DNA of 64,000 nt, taken from Paracoccaceae bacterium. Lineage in GTDB: Bacteria; Pseudomonadota; Alphaproteobacteria; Rhodobacterales; Rhodobacteraceae. The notes under the pieces are model-generated. The model ran no database searches. It was not told the DNA's origin and saw only the letters and a list, made by a program, of their open reading frames with translations. This document shows positions 59,561 through 64,000 of the stretch, in pieces. Numbering within the stretch: the first letter of the stretch is position 1; each line of letters starts with the position of its first letter. Made by a program: the position numbers and the translations under genes. The stretch spans positions 1 to 64,000 of the forward strand of contig JABDLJ010000039.1 in the NCBI GenBank assembly GCA_013003075.1, given 5' to 3'.

Positions 59561-61735
59561 TCAGGGGGCCTGCAGCCCATGGCGGGCCAAAAGCGCGTGG
59601 GTGACCTCGGTCACCGAGCGGCGCAGGATCTTCATCAGCTCGGGGATGAAATTGCCCGCCTCGGTGTCGGTGACCCACGGGTTCTGCGTGGTGGATATCA
59701 GGAACTTCACGCCTTCGCCCGGTATGGGCTCGGCGCCAGAGCGGGTGGCGAAATGATCGACGAACGCCTGGCCGTAGTCACCCGGGGAAAACAGCGAGCC
59801 CGTGACGAACATCTCTTGCCGGGGCAGGTGGCCGGACGGGCCGGGATGCGCGCTGAGGCGCTGGAAGATGTCGTCGTTAAGCTCGTTCATCAGCGACAGA
59901 TCGCGGTTGATCCCGGCGGCGGTCTTGAAGTTGAAAGCATAGGTCAGGATCGACAGATCCGATCCAAGCTGCTGGAAAAGGTGCAGAATATGCTTGTCGT
60001 GGTCAAGCTTGGCGATCAGCGCGTCGTTTTCCAGCTCGGCGATCTCGCGGCGGATCACCTCGCGCTCTGCGGCAATTTCCGCCGCCGTGCCGCCGCGCTC
60101 GGCCGGGGTGCGCTGAAAGACCGTCAACGTGAAGGGATCGCTTTCTTGCGGCATGGTCAGCAAGGCGGCGTGATAGCGCTTGTTGTTGAAGATGCAGCGG
60201 CCCAGAAGCCGGCCATAGCCCGAGCGGTCCGCCGGGATCAGGCTGTGCGACATGAAGACGCCCGCCGGCGCCGCGCCGGGTTTGGAGCCTTCCACGCCAT
60301 AGACCCCGACGGTCGGATCGACGCCGCCGTGAAAGACCACCGGCGCGGCGAAGGTCAGCACCTCGCGCATATTGCCGTTGCGATAGCACAGCCCGCCCGC
60401 GGGGTAGGGCACAAAGCCCGATTTGTGCGGATCGAGCGTAACGCTGTCGGCGCGCGCAAAGGCCTCGATCTGGGTGCGCACGTAGTCCGACATCTGGATG
60501 TCGGGACGGCGGTCCAGAAGATGCGGCGGGCTGAGAAAATCCACCATCGTGGCGGGGTCCGCCGGGCGCAGCATCGCCGCGAAATAGCCGCCCCAGGCAC
60601 CGTCGGCATGAACCGCGAATTCCAGGCCCTGCTCGCGATACTCCTCGCGGATCGCCAGGATCTCGGCCAGCGGATCCACCGCGCCCTCCTCGGTGCTGCC
60701 GACGACCGCCACGACCTGCAGAACCGGGCGGCGCTCGGCCAACGCACGATCAAGCGCCCGGCGCAGCGCCCGCGTGTCCATCCGGCCGTCGAGATCCAGT
60801 GAGATCCCCTCGACCGCGTTCACCCCAAGCCCCAGAAGCGAGCCGGCCTTGGGCCAGGAATAATGTCTGGTATCGGGCACGAAGACCACCGGCGTGCCGC
60901 AGCCTGAACCTTCGCAATGATCGGCGTAGAACTGGATCAGCCCGATATTCTGCAGCGCATACCGCTCCAGCGCAGCGCCAAGCGTTTCGGCGGTGATGCG
61001 CGTTGTCTTCTCGATCCGTTCGATCAGCCCGATCGCTTCATCGACGGGCAGGTTCAAAAGCTCCCAGATCCCCAGATCCAGAAGCCGCTTGCGCCCGCGC
61101 GTCAGGGTGCGGACGGTCAGCGCGCGCGCCTCTGCCAGGCTGTCTTGTTCGGCGATGGCGCGGGCCAGGGCAGGGGCGAAGAACTTCAGGTTGCGCGCCG
61201 CCCACATCGCTTCGATGTTGGCGACCGATCCGCCGCAGGTGATGTGGCCCCAGGATTTGGGCGCCCCGGCTTCTTCGCCGAAGCCCAGCATCGTGCACAT
61301 CGCTTCGCCCACGGCGATCTCTAGCGCCGTGGTGACCGGCGAGGCTTCGGCCGCGACGTTGTTCTGGTCGTAGAGCATCGCGGTGAAGTACCCCAGCGCC
61401 GAGGGCATCGTGATGTCCCAGTACATGTGCGACTGGTTGCGATAGCTGGCAAGCGGCAGCGACGAGCGCAGTTGCGAGTGCAGCGCGTCAAGCCGCTCTT
61501 CCAGAAGCTCGATGCCCTTGGCATAGCTGGCGGATTTCATATCGTCTTCGCTGACGAAGCGCGGATCCTTCGGCGCGTAATCGATGCGGGCCTGCGCGTG
61601 GGATTGGAAGGATTTCAAAAGAAGCCGGGCGAAGACATCCCGGTTTTCCGCTTTGGGGCCCAGAAACCATGTGGCCGGATCGACGGCTCCTGCGCGTCCA
61701 AGGCTCAGGGCGTCACTGTCGTCGCCGTCGCTCAT
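59561..61735 (-). CDS. PLP-dependent group II decarboxylase family protein
   Basis: A 724-residue fold-type I PLP enzyme. The cofactor Lys438 is in SVTLDPHKSGFVPYP, the pyridine-nitrogen Asp378 in HADGAWGG, and the phosphate-binding region in HITCGGSVANIEAMW. It is much longer than glutamate or DOPA decarboxylases (about 450-500), with extra N-terminal and C-terminal parts, like the large tyrosine/aromatic decarboxylase-like proteins of bacteria and fungi. The substrate is unknown. It heads the operon with the His/Cys-rich protein and the cyclase. Confidence 0.88.
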   Translation of the reverse strand: MSDGDDSDALSLGRAGAVDPATWFLGPKAENRDVFARLLLKSFQSHAQARIDYAPKDPRFVSEDDMKSASYAKGIELLEERLDALHSQLRSSLPLASYRNQSHMYWDITMPSALGYFTAMLYDQNNVAAEASPVTTALEIAVGEAMCTMLGFGEEAGAPKSWGHITCGGSVANIEAMWAARNLKFFAPALARAIAEQDSLAEARALTVRTLTRGRKRLLDLGIWELLNLPVDEAIGLIERIEKTTRITAETLGAALERYALQNIGLIQFYADHCEGSGCGTPVVFVPDTRHYSWPKAGSLLGLGVNAVEGISLDLDGRMDTRALRRALDRALAERRPVLQVVAVVGSTEEGAVDPLAEILAIREEYREQGLEFAVHADGAWGGYFAAMLRPADPATMVDFLSPPHLLDRRPDIQMSDYVRTQIEAFARADSVTLDPHKSGFVPYPAGGLCYRNGNMREVLTFAAPVVFHGGVDPTVGVYGVEGSKPGAAPAGVFMSHSLIPADRSGYGRLLGRCIFNNKRYHAALLTMPQESDPFTLTVFQRTPAERGGTAAEIAAEREVIRREIAELENDALIAKLDHDKHILHLFQQLGSDLSILTYAFNFKTAAGINRDLSLMNELNDDIFQRLSAHPGPSGHLPRQEMFVTGSLFSPGDYGQAFVDHFATRSGAEPIPGEGVKFLISTTQNPWVTDTEAGNFIPELMKILRRSVTEVTHALLARHGLQAP

Positions 61736-62022
61736 TAATGCCTTCCCTAGATAATGGGCCGACGCTACCAGCCGCGTTATCCACTGTTAAGAGAAAGTTT
61801 GGGAAACAAAGACCGCTTGGCGTTGCAGTCCGCGGCAGATGGGATGGGCAGGCCGGCGGTCGGGGGAACCGTCGGCGGGACGAAAAACCAAGGATCGGCA
61901 AAGACATTAAGTATTGTCGGTATTCATCTGTTATATCTCATTTTTTCATGTCTTTCCTGGCAGGTGTGCAGTACCTCCGGCCGGGACAGTCTTTTGTGCG
62001 CAATCAAGCGGCGCGTCGCCGC
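61736..62022. other. Intergenic region upstream of decarboxylase operon
   Basis: 287 bases, with an AT-rich section at about 61905-61960. It should hold the promoter for the minus-strand decarboxylase operon. No TGTGA palindrome, terminator or coding frame was seen. Confidence 0.4.
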
Positions 62023-62844
62023 TCAACCGCCAAGCAGTTCCTCGATCAAAGGGCTTTGCGGCACCCGCAGGCCGTCCAGAACGCTGAAATGGTGCTCTGA
62101 GCCGTCGATATGGCAGAAGGCCGGGACGCCCAGCACCGACCACATCTCGGCCATCAACTGCGCCTGGCGGATGAACTCTGGCCGCTCGCCGCCGCCAACC
62201 CATGCGCAAAGCGAGGGCTGGCCCAACGGCATCAGTAGTGCGGCGCTTTCGGCGGTGGCCTCGGCGGCATCGAGGCGCAGCGTGTCGTTCATGGCCGTGA
62301 AGAGAAGCGGCCTGAGATCATGCACGCCACTGATAGAGACCGTGTGCGCGATCCGCTCAAGGACCTCTGGCGGCAAGGGGCTATCGGCGCACAGCATCCG
62401 CGTGACCAGATGCCCGCCAGCTGAATGGCCGGCAAGCCGGATCGGCCCGGACACCTGCGTGGCGGCGGCCGCAATCGCGCGGCCGATCTGGCGGGTGATG
62501 CCGCGCAGCCGGGATTGGGGCGCCAGCGTGTAGCTTGGCATCGCTACGGCCCAGCCGCGCGCCCGGGCGCCTTCGGCGTAATGCGTCCAGAACGATTTAT
62601 CGAGCTTCATCCAGTAGCCGCCATGCACGAAAACCACCAGACCGCGCGGTTCGGGATCGGGCAGGATCAGATCGAAAACCTCGCGCGGATGATCGCCGTA
62701 CGCGATGTCCTGATGGCTTTGCACGCCGCTGGCGCGATAGGCGGCGGCGCTGGCGGTCCATTCGGCCGGCAAGGCCTCAGAGCCCTCGATATGCGCCATG
62801 TTGGCATAGGCATCGTCCCAGTCGCGGGTGCGGCTTGTTGTCAT
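62023..62844 (-). CDS. Alpha/beta hydrolase, kynurenine-formamidase-like
   Basis: A 273-residue serine hydrolase. The oxyanion motif is VVFVHGGYWMKLDKS and the nucleophile Ser is in LAGHSAGGHLV; Asp and His acids lie in the C-terminal part (SEHHFSVLDGL). HGGYW with GHSAGGH is the pattern of arylformamidases, which hydrolyse N-formylkynurenine, but related esterases share it. The start is ATG of MTTSRTRDWDD; the 102 residues open upstream look random. It stands alone. Confidence 0.85.
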   Translation of the reverse strand: MTTSRTRDWDDAYANMAHIEGSEALPAEWTASAAAYRASGVQSHQDIAYGDHPREVFDLILPDPEPRGLVVFVHGGYWMKLDKSFWTHYAEGARARGWAVAMPSYTLAPQSRLRGITRQIGRAIAAAATQVSGPIRLAGHSAGGHLVTRMLCADSPLPPEVLERIAHTVSISGVHDLRPLLFTAMNDTLRLDAAEATAESAALLMPLGQPSLCAWVGGGERPEFIRQAQLMAEMWSVLGVPAFCHIDGSEHHFSVLDGLRVPQSPLIEELLGG

Positions 62845-63316
62845 CGGTCTGCCTGTGTTGGTTTGTGGTCCAGCCCTTTGGCGCTCGATCTGCGCTTGTG
62901 CCGTTTCAACATGATTTTGCGACCGGCGTCTATCAAAGCCGCGCCGCGTCGGCCTGGCGCGGGATCTGTGCAGCGCGGATACGGGCGCTGGCTGATCGCG
63001 CCGGATGCGTAGTGGTGCAGTCGCCGTGCGCGGTGCAAACGCGACAGGCCGCGACAGCGATTGCGGAATTCCCAGTCGCGTCGTATCTTCTCGGCAGAGC
63101 GGCGCGCGCGGCGGTTTGGCGCAAGACTTCGGTTGCAGCTTATATTCCAAGCCATTGTTAAATATCCGTAAAATTTATTTAACATAATATGTATTATGCG
63201 ACTTTTGTCTGAAGGTCCGTCGGATCGCGCAGCTCTGGATCGGCTGCCCCCCGGATCTGTCCGGTCATACGACCCCTGCCGCTGAAACCTCTGCGCCAGA
63301 AACAGATCCCAAAGGT
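62845..63316. other. 472-base region without a supported gene
   Basis: The half next to the hydrolase (62845-63120) is GC-rich with overlapping short frames in several phases but no family-like protein. 63150-63200 is strongly AT-rich for this genome (TTTATTTAACATAATATGTA) and looks like a promoter. A small inverted repeat CCGGATCTGTCCGG is near 63256. Nothing else was recognised. Confidence 0.4.
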
Positions 63317-63871
63317 CTATGGAACGATCCGAAACTGGAAAGTGACCACCGCATCCGCGACGTCTAGCGCCGGAACCGCGCCGATGCGCAGTTCGGCGCG
63401 GTCCCAGACGCGCAAGGCCCCGGTCACCCCTGCCGCGAGCGCCCAGTCGCCGATCGCAGGCACGCCGCGCCGGTCAAAGCCGTCTCCGGCCCCCGGGTAG
63501 CGCGCGAAGCCGGCCATTAGTCCCAGCCGCAAATCCACGATGTCAGAGATGTTTGCGATGGATCTGTCGGCCAGAAACACCGCGTAGTCAGAGGATTTTC
63601 CGCGCGAGTTCCTGTAGCGGCCAAGCTCTATCGCAAATGCCGTGTCGGCACCCTCCGGGCTTAGCTGCAGTCCCAGCCCGGCGCCGGGATTGTCCTCGAC
63701 ATAGTCTTCACGCCCGCCAATATGCCGCGACGCGAAAGAGATCGCGACGTAGGGTTTTGCCTCTGCCAGATCGAAGGGCAACGGCCCAGCCTGCAGCGTG
63801 GCGCCGCCCGCCAGCGACGCCCCCAAGGCGACAAGTGCGCCAAGGATCGACCGTGTGATGGCAGAAGCCAT
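63317..63871 (-). CDS. Small secreted beta-barrel-like protein
   Basis: A 184-residue precursor with a signal peptide (about 1-28). The mature protein has the pattern YVAISFASRHIGGREDYVEDNPGAGLG, then AFAIELGRYRNSRGKSSDYA and LGLMAGFARYPGAGD, with alternating hydrophobic residues to a terminal Phe-rich strand (VVTFQFRIVP). The ExNPGxGL and GxYxNS motifs occur in small outer-membrane or phage-carried proteins, from memory, without an assigned function. The start is the ATG with GGAGGG at eight bases; one five codons earlier lacks a ribosome site. Confidence 0.75.
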   Translation of the reverse strand: MASAITRSILGALVALGASLAGGATLQAGPLPFDLAEAKPYVAISFASRHIGGREDYVEDNPGAGLGLQLSPEGADTAFAIELGRYRNSRGKSSDYAVFLADRSIANISDIVDLRLGLMAGFARYPGAGDGFDRRGVPAIGDWALAAGVTGALRVWDRAELRIGAVPALDVADAVVTFQFRIVP

Positions 63872-64000
63872 GTGCTCACCCTCCATAAAGGTTGATGAAA
63901 CACTAATCCGCCAGCGAGACGTTGCGAAGGTGTATAATTAACAGTTAGTTAACGCGCCATATTCATCCGTGCGGATCGCACGCGCGCGGCACCCTATCCG
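63872..64000. other. Non-coding edge region
   Basis: AT-richer stretch with GTATAATTAACAG and a GTTAGTTAAC direct/inverted element at 63930-63952, probably the promoter of the preceding minus-strand gene. No gene is visible before the window ends. Confidence 0.35.

Noticed and set aside
62841-63185. Short minus-strand frames upstream of the hydrolase, including a 102-residue N-terminal extension of it
   Set aside because: Composition is random for GC-rich DNA, there is no signal peptide or motif, and the hydrolase family starts at the internal ATG at 62844.
1-64000. CRISPR arrays, transposases, integrases, tRNA-anchored islands and prophage genes
   Set aside because: None was seen. The only tandem repeats are the short 11-base units, and composition shows no clear foreign block apart from AT-rich promoter gaps.

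Overview
The window is a GC-rich chromosomal segment from an alphaproteobacterium, most likely a member of the Rhodobacteraceae (Roseobacter group). The reasons are the gene order dusB(nifR3)-ntrB-ntrC-ntrY-ntrX-trkA-trkH-hfq-hflX, a fused ispDF, a VPLPA-CTERM protein, an NtrC without the GAFTGA loop (the form known from Rhodobacter), a Mg-type HemB, and many ATGA or GTGA overlaps between genes. No tRNA, rRNA, insertion sequence, prophage or CRISPR array was seen.

Layout. (1) 1-5.4 kb: a translationally coupled operon of five genes (PEP-utilising enzyme C-terminus, BtaA-like/DUF3419 aminocarboxypropyl transferase, polyprenol/phytol-kinase-like membrane protein, GNAT acyltransferase, AMP-forming acyl ligase). 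It looks like an uncharacterised lipid or small-molecule pathway. (2) 5.5-14.3 kb: lipA, two cytochromes c with a divergent LysR regulator, hpt, a RatA/COQ10-like protein, a lipoprotein, amt, pncC-pgpA-ispDF. (3) 14.6-26.5 kb: the nitrogen-regulation, potassium-uptake and RNA-chaperone block. (4) 26.6-38 kb: penicillin acylase family protein, a beta-hydroxyacid dehydrogenase, SYLF lipoprotein, hemB, a small membrane protein, mfd, a Bcr/CflA exporter, a FrnE-like DsbA protein and a small CsbD-like protein. (5) 38.3-41.7 kb: arsC with a frameshifted aquaporin gene, an entericidin-like microgene behind a peptide-binding protein gene, and a candidate small RNA. (6) 42-51.4 kb: bdhA, patatin, DUF502, psuK-psuG, DUF2461, cupin, rpsB-tsf, a LuxR solo with aroQ.

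(7) 51.6-61.7 kb is the accessory region and the best candidate for an undescribed system. Three consecutive genes encode P47/OrfX-like TULIP proteins that share a GWDTV start motif. Next to them lie a VPLPA-CTERM surface protein, a Crp-family regulator with intact cyclic-nucleotide and TGTGA-reading residues, and an operon of a PLP decarboxylase, an unknown His/Cys-rich protein and a class III nucleotide cyclase with an altered purine pocket. A perfect TGTGA-N6-TCACA palindrome lies between the surface-protein and Crp genes, and a near-match lies upstream of the TULIP operon. Together these suggest a local cyclic-nucleotide circuit controlling secreted or lipid-binding proteins; this is inference.

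(8) 62-64 kb: an alpha/beta hydrolase of kynurenine-formamidase type and a small secreted beta-barrel-like protein.
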